Positions 15,775-23,363 of a stretch of DNA of 64,000 bases are shown here, one piece after another; position 1 is the first letter of the stretch; each line of letters opens with the position of its first letter. The stretch covers positions 310,001 through 374,000 of the forward strand of contig NZ_RXYA01000001.1 in NCBI RefSeq assembly GCF_008086595.1, in the 5' to 3' direction. A model generated the notes under the pieces. The model was given only the letters and a program-made list of their open reading frames with translations. It was not told the DNA's origin and searched no databases. This stretch comes from Acetobacterium paludosum (GTDB lineage: Bacteria; Bacillota; Clostridia; Eubacteriales; Eubacteriaceae). A program made the position numbers and the translations under genes.

Positions 15775-16977
15775 ATGAGTGAAAGTTGTAATGAAACCTG
15801 TGGTACCTGTAGTGATGATGATTGTGATGAAAGAAAGGAAAATCCAGTGGATTTTTCAGAAAAACCACATGAGTTGAGTAAGATAAAAAAAGTAATCGGT
15901 GTGGTAAGCGGAAAAGGAGGGGTTGGAAAATCGCTGGTAACATCCTTAATGGCGGTTACTATGAATCGGAGAGGCTATAAAACGGCAATTTTAGATGCGG
16001 ATATTACCGGACCCTCAATTCCCAAGGCTTTTGGTATCAATACGAAAGCCATGCCGAGCGAATTGGGATTGTTCCCGATTGCAAGTAAAACAGATATTGA
16101 AATTATGTCGATTAACCTATTGCTGGAAAACGAAACGGATCCAGTCATCTGGAGAGGTCCTATTATTGCAAATACGGTTAAGCAGTTTTGGACCGATGTT
16201 ATCTGGGGTAACGTAGATTATATGTTTATTGATATGCCGCCTGGTACCGGAGATGTGCCTTTAACCGTGTTTCAATCTTTGCCGGTTGATGGTATTATCA
16301 TTGTGACATCTCCTCAGGAACTGGTTTCAATGATTGTCTCAAAGGCCGTGAAAATGGCTGAAGTGATGCATATTCCGGTAATCGGGGTGGTTGAAAATAT
16401 GTCCTATTTCGAATGCCCGGATTGTGGTAAAAAACATCAGATTTTTGGGGAGAGTCATATTGAAGAAGTGGCAAAAGAGCATGGCATCGATTTAATTGCA
16501 AAGATGCCAATTGATACATCCCTCGCAGGTGCCTGCGATAAAGGCATGATTGAATTATTTGATGGAACATGGCTGGATCATATAGCCGATACTTTAGAAA
16601 TGAATGGAGAAAAGAAAATGAAAATTGCAGTAGCAAGTGATAATGGGTTGGTAACAGGACATTTTGGTCATTGTGAAAGTTTTATGATCTTTGATGCCGA
16701 AAATAACAAAATTGTTAAAAGTGAAGCGGTTCCCAATCCCGGACATAAACCGGGGTTTTTACCAAATTTCTTACATGATATGGGCGTCAATGTTATTATT
16801 TCCGGTGGCATGGGCGGCGGTGCGGTAGATATTTTCAATGAAAAAAATATTGAGGTTATTACGGGTGCCAGTGGAAAGGCGGAAGATTCAGCAAACAGTT
16901 ATTTACAGGGGATGCTTGAATCAACAGGATCTATTTGTCATGAACATCAACACAGTGATGAATGCGGAGAACATTAA
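15775..16977 (+). CDS. Mrp/NBP35 ATPase fused to a NifX domain
   Basis: A 400-residue fusion. Residues 1-20 carry a Cys-rich start (CNETCGTCSDDDC). Then comes an Mrp/ApbC ATPase with GKGGVGKS, MPPGTGDVPLT and the cluster-bridging FECPDCG motif (CxxC). From about residue 280, beginning MKIAVASDNGLVTGHFGHCESF, lies a complete COG1433 NifX-like domain ending HEHQHSDECGEH. It couples an Fe-S carrier ATPase to a metallocluster-binding domain in one chain. ATG 15775 follows GAGGAG. Last gene before a strong terminator. Confidence 0.9.
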   Translation: MSESCNETCGTCSDDDCDERKENPVDFSEKPHELSKIKKVIGVVSGKGGVGKSLVTSLMAVTMNRRGYKTAILDADITGPSIPKAFGINTKAMPSELGLFPIASKTDIEIMSINLLLENETDPVIWRGPIIANTVKQFWTDVIWGNVDYMFIDMPPGTGDVPLTVFQSLPVDGIIIVTSPQELVSMIVSKAVKMAEVMHIPVIGVVENMSYFECPDCGKKHQIFGESHIEEVAKEHGIDLIAKMPIDTSLAGACDKGMIELFDGTWLDHIADTLEMNGEKKMKIAVASDNGLVTGHFGHCESFMIFDAENNKIVKSEAVPNPGHKPGFLPNFLHDMGVNVIISGGMGGGAVDIFNEKNIEVITGASGKAEDSANSYLQGMLESTGSICHEHQHSDECGEH

Positions 16978-17046
16978 GGTACAATAGGCTTTAAAATTGA
17001 AAAAAGTTGTAATATCGAATTGTCTTAACAGGCAGTTGCAGATAAT

Positions 17047-17084
17047 AAAAGTGATGGAACAATTATTTTTGTTCCATCACTTTT
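17047..17084 (+). terminator. Terminator of the MinD/NifX operon
   Basis: Perfect 14-bp stem AAAAGTGATGGAAC (17047-17060) with its complement 17071-17084, ending in TTTT. It lies about 70 nt after the Mrp-NifX gene. Confidence 0.85.
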
Positions 17085-17108
17085 ATAAAATAACTTAAGG
17101 ATAATGTA

Positions 17109-17438
17109 ATGGAAAAAATAGGGATAATCAATTGTTATAAAACGGCCCAAAAATGCTCGGGTAAAGGATGCAAAAAGGCTTATAAAGAAAAAAAAGACGC
17201 CTTTGCCAGATATGAATCTAAGGAAGTTAAACTGGTTAGATTGGTCCGATGTCATGGCTGCGGTGAAAATGCGGTTGCCGGGGTGATAAAAGAAGCTGAT
17301 AAAATGGCAAAAAAAGGAGTGACGACAATACATCTTTCAAGTTGCATGAGATCAGTATGTAAATGGCACGATGAATTTGTGGATGAGCTATCAAAAAAAT
17401 TTGAAGTGGTTGATTATACACATGGAAATGAAGAATAG
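17109..17438 (+). CDS. CGGC-domain protein
   Basis: A 109-residue Cys-rich protein of the CGGC family, with CYKTAQKCSGKGCKKAY, RCHGCGENAV and HLSSCMRSVCKWHDE. Family members are thought to bind a metal such as zinc, function unknown. It is separated from the upstream operon by a terminator but shares the metal theme of its neighbours. Confidence 0.8.
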   Translation: MEKIGIINCYKTAQKCSGKGCKKAYKEKKDAFARYESKEVKLVRLVRCHGCGENAVAGVIKEADKMAKKGVTTIHLSSCMRSVCKWHDEFVDELSKKFEVVDYTHGNEE

Positions 17439-17530
17439 CGGAGGCCTGAATTTTATTATTTAGTCTGAAGGCATTCTTAAAAAATCGGGTGGTTCAATTT
17501 TGTAAAGATTAAAGGTGAGGAGTAAACGAT

Positions 17531-18013
17531 TTGAAAACGCATGCTTGTCAAGCCAGAGAACTATTTAAAAAAGGCTATAATTGTTCACAATCGGTTTTTG
17601 CTGCTTTTTGCGATGAAACCGGAATAGATATAGAAACAGCACTGAAGATTTCCTCTTCTTTTGGTGGAGGCATGGGTAGATTACGTGAGGTTTGCGGTGC
17701 CGTGACGGCGATGTTTATGATTGCAGGAATAAAATATGGATATACTGATCCCCGTGATGATGTTAAAAAGGCAGAGCATTATAAACGGATACAAACACTT
17801 GCTTTCAAGTTCAAGGAGTGTAACGGTTCCTATATTTGCAGAGATCTTTTGAATATGGATGGTACTGATAATCCAATACCAGCAGCGAGAACTGACGAAT
17901 ATTATCAAACACGCCCATGTGAACAACTGGTTGGTATTGCCGCAGAAATAATGGATGAGGTAATCAACAGCAAAACTTTGGATAATTATTGTCTTGAGAG
18001 AACGAGAGAGTAG
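17531..18013 (+). CDS. C-GCAxxG-C-C family protein
   Basis: A 160-residue protein of the redox-active-Cys family named for C-GCAxxG-C-C. The motif is visible as YNCSQSVFAAFCDE, then SSFGGGMGRLREVCGAVTAMFMIAG, then FKECNGSYICRDLL. It starts at TTG 17531, 8 nt after GGTGAGGAG. Role unknown; the conserved cysteines suggest redox or metal binding. It ends 13 nt before a long hairpin. Confidence 0.82.
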   Translation: MKTHACQARELFKKGYNCSQSVFAAFCDETGIDIETALKISSSFGGGMGRLREVCGAVTAMFMIAGIKYGYTDPRDDVKKAEHYKRIQTLAFKFKECNGSYICRDLLNMDGTDNPIPAARTDEYYQTRPCEQLVGIAAEIMDEVINSKTLDNYCLERTRE

Positions 18014-18026
18014 TTTAGACAGAAAT

Positions 18027-18069
18027 ATCATCATATTATGCAAAAAAGTATTTTGCATAATATGATGAT
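18027..18069. terminator. Long hairpin terminator
   Basis: A perfect 19-bp inverted repeat (18027-18045 with 18051-18069) around a 5-nt loop, then TTGTGATATTTT. It ends the C-GCAxxG-C-C transcript and separates it from the zinc-ribbon gene. Confidence 0.75.
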
Positions 18070-18121
18070 TTGTGATATTTTAAATAGTCACATAAAAAAT
18101 TAAAATTTGTGGAGGTTAATA

Positions 18122-18496
18122 ATGAAAGAATGCTTTTCTTGTGGTGCTAAGTTGGAAGATGAAGATATATATGAAGTAAAGGGTAAAATATTTTGTGATG
18201 ATTGTGCCATGGGACAACAAAAAGTTTTGCAAACATGTGATCCCGGTGCTGTTCACAGCGCTTTGCTTGATCGAAAAAAATCAGGCTTTACAGGAACTGA
18301 AGGGCTAACTGAAATTCAAAAAGAAATTTATTTATTTATTCGGGAAAAAAATGGGGTAACGGTTCCACAACTTATTGAAAAATTTAAACTTACTGTTGAA
18401 GAGGCTGGCGCGGCAACAACTGTTTTAAGACATCTTGAGCTGGGAAAAGGTCAAAAGCGTGAAGATGGTGTGTACTTTGTTCCATGGGAAGCTTAA
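18122..18496 (+). CDS. Zinc-ribbon plus winged-helix-like protein
   Basis: A 124-residue protein. Residues 1-32 form a treble-clef-like site, CFSCGAKLEDED...FCDDCAMG. Residues 60-120 (LTEIQKEIYLFIREKNGVTVPQLIEKFKLT) look like a winged helix with an ending YFVPWEA, so it may bind DNA. The ATG at 18122 follows GGAGG. It lies directly upstream of the fmdE leader and could be its regulator; this is an inference. No named family is recognised. Confidence 0.6.
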   Translation: MKECFSCGAKLEDEDIYEVKGKIFCDDCAMGQQKVLQTCDPGAVHSALLDRKKSGFTGTEGLTEIQKEIYLFIREKNGVTVPQLIEKFKLTVEEAGAATTVLRHLELGKGQKREDGVYFVPWEA

Positions 18497-18620
18497 ATCG
18501 ATCTAACCAGGCTTTTCGGTAGTGCCGCTAGGCATGATCAGGGTTTGATTCTTTTAAGCAGTCGTATTAACTATGGTTATAAACTTATTGAGATGGCGGT
18601 TGATTCTTGCAAATAAAACA

Positions 18621-18650
18621 TTGACAAGTATATACAAGTTGTGGTAATAT
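18621..18650 (+). promoter_or_regulatory. fmdE-operon promoter with shared operator box
   Basis: TTGACA (18621-18626) and TAATAT (18645-18650), spacer 18 nt. The spacer and -35 consist of TTGACAAGTATATACAAGTT, the same box found at the acs promoters near 34540, 38826 and 48129. A bound protein would block RNA polymerase here. Confidence 0.65.
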
Positions 18651-18693
18651 GTCAGAAATTAGATCGAAAAAAGTTGAATAAAGTGATTGATTT

Positions 18694-18743
18694 AGCCGTG
18701 AAGGCTGATAAACCTACAGAAGTAGGTATCAGTTTTTGTGGCT
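18694..18743 (+). promoter_or_regulatory. Structured leader with early terminator-like hairpin
   Basis: Two mutually exclusive hairpins. One is AGCC-GTGAA-GGCT (18694-18706). The other is an 11-bp stem, CTGATA(AA)CCTAC with GTAGGTATCAG (18705-18732), followed by TTTTT. They share the CT at 18705-18706. Such competition is typical of an attenuator or riboswitch platform. I could not match it to a named riboswitch class. Confidence 0.5.
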
Positions 18744-18863
18744 TTTTTTGTAAGATAGTAAAAATGTAACATCGATTAAAAATGGATGGTCAACCGTCTA
18801 TGTTTATGTTTTATGTGCATTTGAAGTATGCAAATTTAAAAGCAAATATTAATTCAGTGTCTG

Positions 18864-18894
18864 AAGACTCACAATTGTGGGTCTTTTATTTTTT
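18864..18894 (+). terminator. Second leader terminator, just upstream of fmdE
   Basis: AAGACTCACAATTGTGGGTCTT (arms 18864-18872 and 18877-18885) is a near-perfect stem followed by TTATTTTTT, ending 24 nt before the fmdE start. It lies inside the leader of the operon, so it would have to be read through for expression. The 421-nt gap 18497-18917 holds the promoter, the two hairpins and an AT-rich linker. Confidence 0.6.
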
Positions 18895-18917
18895 GAAAAT
18901 TAAAGGAGAAAAAAGTT

Positions 18918-19442
18918 ATGAATGAGAAATTATGGGAAAAATCGGTAGAATTTCATGGACATCATTGTCCTGGACTGGCCATTGGTGTTCGGGCTTCTGA
19001 GGAAGCCATTAAAGCACTCAAGATTGAATTCTCAGAAGATGAAGATGTTGTGTGCATCACTGAAAATGATGCCTGTGGAGTAGACGGCGTTCAAGTTATT
19101 CTGGGGTGCAGCGTCGGTAAAGGAAATCTTCTGTTTAGAAACCGTGGAAAGCAGGCGTTTACATTCTTTAATCGAAAAACAGGAGAGCAGCTTCGACTGG
19201 TTCTGAAATCTTTACCTGAAATGGAACGGGATGAAATGGAAGCTTATATACTTAATGAACCAGATGCAAAAAGAATATTTGACTTTAAAACACCAGATTA
19301 TGAGCTACCGGAAAGAGCTCGTATTTTTCAGAGTGTAGTTTGTGAAGTGTGCGGTGAAAAAACAGCTGAGCACATGATCAGGCTTGAAAATGGGAAAAAA
19401 TGCTGCTTGGATTGTGCAAGCCCCTATACCCGTGGCTTCTAG
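18918..19442 (+). CDS. FmdE-family protein
   Basis: A 174-residue protein: FmdE core with FHGHHCPGLAIGVRASEEA, the CGVDGVQVILGCSVGKGNL segment and NRGKQAFTFF, plus a C-terminal zinc ribbon CEVCGEK...CCLDCASPY. The family is named after a gene near formylmethanofuran dehydrogenase, but in non-methanogens its role is unknown and it is often linked to metal or Mo/W cofactor genes. The conserved HGHHCPG and DACGVDG Cys/His could bind a metal. First gene of an operon with a methyltransferase and an ABC importer. Confidence 0.87.
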   Translation: MNEKLWEKSVEFHGHHCPGLAIGVRASEEAIKALKIEFSEDEDVVCITENDACGVDGVQVILGCSVGKGNLLFRNRGKQAFTFFNRKTGEQLRLVLKSLPEMERDEMEAYILNEPDAKRIFDFKTPDYELPERARIFQSVVCEVCGEKTAEHMIRLENGKKCCLDCASPYTRGF

Positions 19443-19518
19443 GTATTATCAAACAAAATTTTGTTTATAAAAGCAATGGTAAAAACAGCGAGATTAAAAA
19501 AACAAGGAGTGAAACTGA

Positions 19519-20331
19519 TTGAAATTACAAGAAATTAAAGAGAAATGGGTCTATCAGGAAAGAGATGTAAAGGCAAGTATCGAAATGTGGGATTCCATGG
19601 CTCAGCAGTTCAGCGACTATGAGATGCCAACGACTGAAAGCAGCAATTTAATGAGAATAATAGACGAAAAAAAAATGTTAAATGCCGACAGCAGCGTCTT
19701 AGATGTTGGCTGTGGGGCAGGAAAATTTTCGTTTGCATTGGCAAACAACTGTCACCATGTGACGGGACTGGATCTATCACCAAAAATGGTCGAAAAAGCA
19801 ACACAAAAGAAACGTGAAAGCGCTAAAAAAAATGTCGATTTTTTTGTAAACGACTGGCATGCTTCTGATCTTGAAAGTTTGGGTTATAAAGGAAAATTTG
19901 ACTTAGTTATAGCGAACATGACCCCCGCGGTTCGAAATGCTCAGACATTTTTGAAACTTAATGAAGCCAGTAAGGGCTATTGTGTTTTAACCAAGCCAAT
20001 TAAACGGATTGATCCAGTTTCTGATGCCATCAAAGAAATGCTGGAAATTAGTGAAAAAAAAGAATCAGCAGACATGGAAGTTTTGTATGCTTTTGAAATA
20101 CTCTGGTTACAGGGAATACTGCCGGAAATGTATTATGAAGAACAAATCTGGAATATGAAAAAGCCGATTGAGGCAGCCTATAAGCTTTATGCCAATCGGA
20201 TGAAATCTTATCGGGAATTAACTCGGATAGAAGAAAATAAAATCAAAGACTATTTAATTTCCATTTCAGAGGATGGATTTGTTGCAGAAAATGTTAATAC
20301 AACCATTACCACTATCTGTTGGAAAGTATAA
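19519..20331 (+). CDS. Class I SAM-dependent methyltransferase
   Basis: A 270-residue protein with motif I VLDVGCGAGKFSFALA, GLDLSPKMVEKA and a motif near FDLVIANMTPAV, so it is a class I methyltransferase. The substrate is unknown. Starts with TTG 19519 after AAGGAG. It lies between fmdE and a FecB-type importer; similar methyltransferases next to such importers sometimes act on metal chelators, but this is speculative here. Confidence 0.82.
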   Translation: MKLQEIKEKWVYQERDVKASIEMWDSMAQQFSDYEMPTTESSNLMRIIDEKKMLNADSSVLDVGCGAGKFSFALANNCHHVTGLDLSPKMVEKATQKKRESAKKNVDFFVNDWHASDLESLGYKGKFDLVIANMTPAVRNAQTFLKLNEASKGYCVLTKPIKRIDPVSDAIKEMLEISEKKESADMEVLYAFEILWLQGILPEMYYEEQIWNMKKPIEAAYKLYANRMKSYRELTRIEENKIKDYLISISEDGFVAENVNTTITTICWKV

Positions 20332-20373
20332 AAATTAAAAACATAAATTAAGTAATCAAATTAGGAGAAGAAA

Positions 20374-21459
20374 ATGAAAAAAATATTAATAGTGGTGCTG
20401 AGTTTATTGATGGTGGTATCTTGCGCAGCGTGTAGCAGTACAAGTGCTCAAAGCACCAATAGTGCAACGACGAAAGTTATAACAGATAGTCTGGGCCGAC
20501 AAGTCGAAGTGCCGACAAAAATTAACAGTGTGGGATCCTTGGGGGTGATGCGATTATTAACTTATATGGGTGCAGCTGATTTAGTGACTGGAGCAACTGA
20601 TATGGATAATGTTCAGGAATTAACACGACCATACACTTTAGTCAATCCCAATTATGCGGCATTGAAGCAAATTGGTCAAGGTGGAGCAGGCGGAATTGTT
20701 CCATTCGAAGAAGAGATTGTCAAACTGGTTCCAGATGTGATTTTTGTAGTTTCTGATTATACTCAGGCGGATGAATTATCAGCAAAAACAGGAATCCCCG
20801 TTGTGGCGATTGACAATCCGGGATTATTCGATGGAAAGATGAGTGCGTCAATGAATATTATTGGTGAAGTGCTTGGAAAACAGGATAGAGCAAAAGCAGT
20901 GAATGAATTTATGGATGCCGCTAAAAAAGACTTGAATGACCGTACCAAAGATATTGCCGATGCAAGTAAACCCAGTGTTTATAATGGAGCATTGAATTTC
21001 AAAGGAAAACACGGATTCGATGGAACCAGTGCAAAATACGGACCATTTGTGGCAATTAACGCAAACAATGTTGTTGATCAAACGGGACAAAGCGGAACCT
21101 TTATTATTGATTTAGAACAAATTTTGGCATGGAATCCGGATATTATTTTCTTGAACCCGGAAAATATGGATCTGGTAAATCAACAGTATGCTCAAAATCC
21201 GGATTATTTTAATTCACTCAATGCTGTAAAAAATAATAAAGTATATACCCAACTTGCCTATAATAACAATTATACTAACATTGAAATAGCATTGGCCGAC
21301 GCTTATTATGCAGGAACAGTAATCTATCCTGATAAATTCAAAGATATTAACCCAGAAAAGAAAGCGGACGAAATTTTTAAATTTTTACTTGGACAGGAGC
21401 TTTATTCAAAATATGCAGCGGCCGGGCAAGGTTTTGGTTCATTGACGATTGGAAAATAA
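20374..21459 (+). CDS. FecB/BtuF-type substrate-binding lipoprotein
   Basis: A 361-residue exported lipoprotein: signal MKKILIVVLSLLMVVSCAAC with candidate lipobox Cys 17 or Cys 20, then a class III (helical-backbone) binding fold, starting TDSLGRQVEVPTKINSVGS, and the DIIFLNPENMDLV region. This class binds siderophores, heme, cobalamin or metal chelates. The cargo is not readable from sequence. The FecCD permease and ATPase follow 3 nt and -14 nt away. Confidence 0.87.
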   Translation: MKKILIVVLSLLMVVSCAACSSTSAQSTNSATTKVITDSLGRQVEVPTKINSVGSLGVMRLLTYMGAADLVTGATDMDNVQELTRPYTLVNPNYAALKQIGQGGAGGIVPFEEEIVKLVPDVIFVVSDYTQADELSAKTGIPVVAIDNPGLFDGKMSASMNIIGEVLGKQDRAKAVNEFMDAAKKDLNDRTKDIADASKPSVYNGALNFKGKHGFDGTSAKYGPFVAINANNVVDQTGQSGTFIIDLEQILAWNPDIIFLNPENMDLVNQQYAQNPDYFNSLNAVKNNKVYTQLAYNNNYTNIEIALADAYYAGTVIYPDKFKDINPEKKADEIFKFLLGQELYSKYAAAGQGFGSLTIGK

Positions 21460-21462
21460 ACA

Positions 21463-22545
21463 ATGAGCAATCTAAAAAAAACAGCTTGTGGAGAGAATTA
21501 TGATCAATACGTACATCGAAAAATTTTGATCATTATTGCTCTCGCGGTATTGACCTTTATTACCGCCGTTTTTGCTATATCGGCTGGTTCAGCCGATATT
21601 CCTATGAGTGAAATATTAAAGACTTTATTTGGATTTGGAACAGAAAAAAGCGTCATGGTTATGGTGAATATTCGTTTGCCACGGATTTTAATGGCAATTG
21701 TTTCCGGTATCGGGTTAGCCTCGGCAGGTTGTGTGATGCAGGGTATTCTTAGAAATCCACTAGCATCGGCATCAACTTTGGGTATCTCTCAGGGGGCTTC
21801 ATTTGGTGCTGCCATTGCCATTGTATTTTTAGGCGGAGGGACGATCATGGGAAATAATGCCGATGCAGTCACGGTTAATAATCCCTATTTAACCAGTTTT
21901 TGCGCTTTTGCCGCTTCTATGTTTGTAACCTTTGTCATTTTAGGGTTGTCAAAGGCTCGAAAAGCATCACCGGAGACGATGATTCTGGCAGGGGTTGCTC
22001 TCAGTTCTCTGTTTGCAGGAGCAACAGCTTTATTGCAGTACCTTTCGTCTGATGTACAAATGGCGGCGATCGTATTTTGGACTTTTGGTGACTTAGGACG
22101 AGCCAGCATGAAAAATATTGGTGTGGCTGCTATTATTACTGGGGCATCACTTATTTATTTTATGTTTAATCGGTGGAACTATAATGCACTGGAATGCGGA
22201 GAACATACCGCTACCGGATTGGGTGTGAATGTTTCAAGAGTACGATTAATCGGGATGACCATTGCTTCACTCTGTGCTGCGACGATTGTATCTTTTGTCG
22301 GTATCATCAACTTTATTGGTTTGATTGCGCCACATATTATGCGTCGTTTTGTGGGCAATGATTACCGGTTTTTATTACCTGCTTCGGCTTTAATGGGAGC
22401 AATGCTGCTGTTAATCAGTGATACATTCGCTCGATTGATTGTTTCACCGGTCATATTACCCATTGGGGCGATTACGTCATTCCTGGGTGCCCCGCTATTC
22501 CTGTATCTCATATTTAAAGGAGTTGGTCATAATGCTGAAAATTGA
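21463..22545 (+). CDS. FecCD-family ABC permease
   Basis: A 360-residue membrane protein with about ten hydrophobic helices. The BtuC/FecCD marks are IRLPRILMAIVSGIGLASAGCVMQGILRNPLA and FIGLIAPHIMRRFVG. It should import a metal chelate or corrinoid with the neighbouring binding protein and ATPase. A single permease gene suggests a homodimer. Confidence 0.92.
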   Translation: MSNLKKTACGENYDQYVHRKILIIIALAVLTFITAVFAISAGSADIPMSEILKTLFGFGTEKSVMVMVNIRLPRILMAIVSGIGLASAGCVMQGILRNPLASASTLGISQGASFGAAIAIVFLGGGTIMGNNADAVTVNNPYLTSFCAFAASMFVTFVILGLSKARKASPETMILAGVALSSLFAGATALLQYLSSDVQMAAIVFWTFGDLGRASMKNIGVAAIITGASLIYFMFNRWNYNALECGEHTATGLGVNVSRVRLIGMTIASLCAATIVSFVGIINFIGLIAPHIMRRFVGNDYRFLLPASALMGAMLLLISDTFARLIVSPVILPIGAITSFLGAPLFLYLIFKGVGHNAEN

Positions 22546-23287
22546 TGCGTTGGGATTTGGTTATCGATCAAATCGAAAAATACTAGACGATATTAAATTT
22601 GATGTTTCAAATGGAGAATGTGTTGCGATTTTAGGTAACAATGGTGCTGGAAAAAGTACCATGTTAAAATGCCTGAATAAAATTATTTCTCCACAGATAG
22701 GAACTGTTGTTGTAAATGAAGTGGATATATTAAAACTCAATCGCTTGGAAATAGCGAAAAACACGGCATATGTCGCCCAGAAAAGTGAAGGAAGCCGTAT
22801 TACAGTTTATGATGCTATTTTGTTGGGAAGAAAACCTTATATAAAATTAGCACCTAAAATTGAAGATTATAATATAGTAGATAATATCATTGAAAGACTC
22901 AACTTAGAGAATTATTCACTTCGAATGATTGATGAATTAAGCGGCGGCGAATTACAGAAAGTGATGATTGCCAGGGCTCTTGCCCAGGAACCAAAAGTTT
23001 TGTTACTGGATGAACCGACCAGCTGTCTTGATTTAAAAAATCAGCTGGAAGTATTAAAACTCATTCAAAATGTTACCAAAGAAAAGCAAATTGCCGTGGT
23101 AATCGTCATTCATGATTTAAACCTGGCATTACGTTATTGTGATAAATTTTTGTTTTTAAAAGATAATTCTGTCTATTGCTACGGCGGTGTTGATATCATG
23201 ACACCAGAGAATATTGGAGCCGTTTATCAGGTTCCTGTAACGGTAGAAAAATATAAAAATCAGCGGATTGTGATACCATTGACTTGA
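22532..23287 (+). CDS. FepC/BtuD-type ABC ATPase
   Basis: A 251-residue ATPase: Walker A GNNGAGKSTM, Q-loop AYVAQKSEGSRITVYDAILLG, signature LSGGELQKVMIARAL, Walker B VLLLDEPTSCLD, switch His IHDLN. ATG 22532 follows AAAGGAG and overlaps the permease end by 14 nt. Last gene of the fmdE operon, 26 nt before a terminator. Confidence 0.92.
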   Translation: MLKIDALGFGYRSNRKILDDIKFDVSNGECVAILGNNGAGKSTMLKCLNKIISPQIGTVVVNEVDILKLNRLEIAKNTAYVAQKSEGSRITVYDAILLGRKPYIKLAPKIEDYNIVDNIIERLNLENYSLRMIDELSGGELQKVMIARALAQEPKVLLLDEPTSCLDLKNQLEVLKLIQNVTKEKQIAVVIVIHDLNLALRYCDKFLFLKDNSVYCYGGVDIMTPENIGAVYQVPVTVEKYKNQRIVIPLT

Positions 23288-23313
23288 AGTATAACTTAAG
23301 AGATCTGATAATA

Positions 23314-23356
23314 AAAAAATGTGTCGATATGATTTTGTCATATCGACACATTTTTT
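23314..23356. terminator. Bidirectional terminator between convergent genes
   Basis: Perfect 19-bp stem AAAAAATGTGTCGATATGA (23314-23332) with its complement (23338-23356), loop TTTTG, A run on one side and T run on the other. It ends both the ABC operon and the convergent siroheme gene. Confidence 0.95.
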
Positions 23357-23363
23357 AGGTTCT

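Noticed and set aside
18661-18743. Fluoride (crcB) riboswitch: the GGCTGATAAACCTACAG end resembles its 3' part
   Set aside because: The first hairpin with GGnGATGG that must pair with the CCT segment is missing, and no fluoride exporter follows.
18661-18743. Moco/Tuco riboswitch before fmdE
   Set aside because: Attractive by context, but I could not align the leader with the conserved core.
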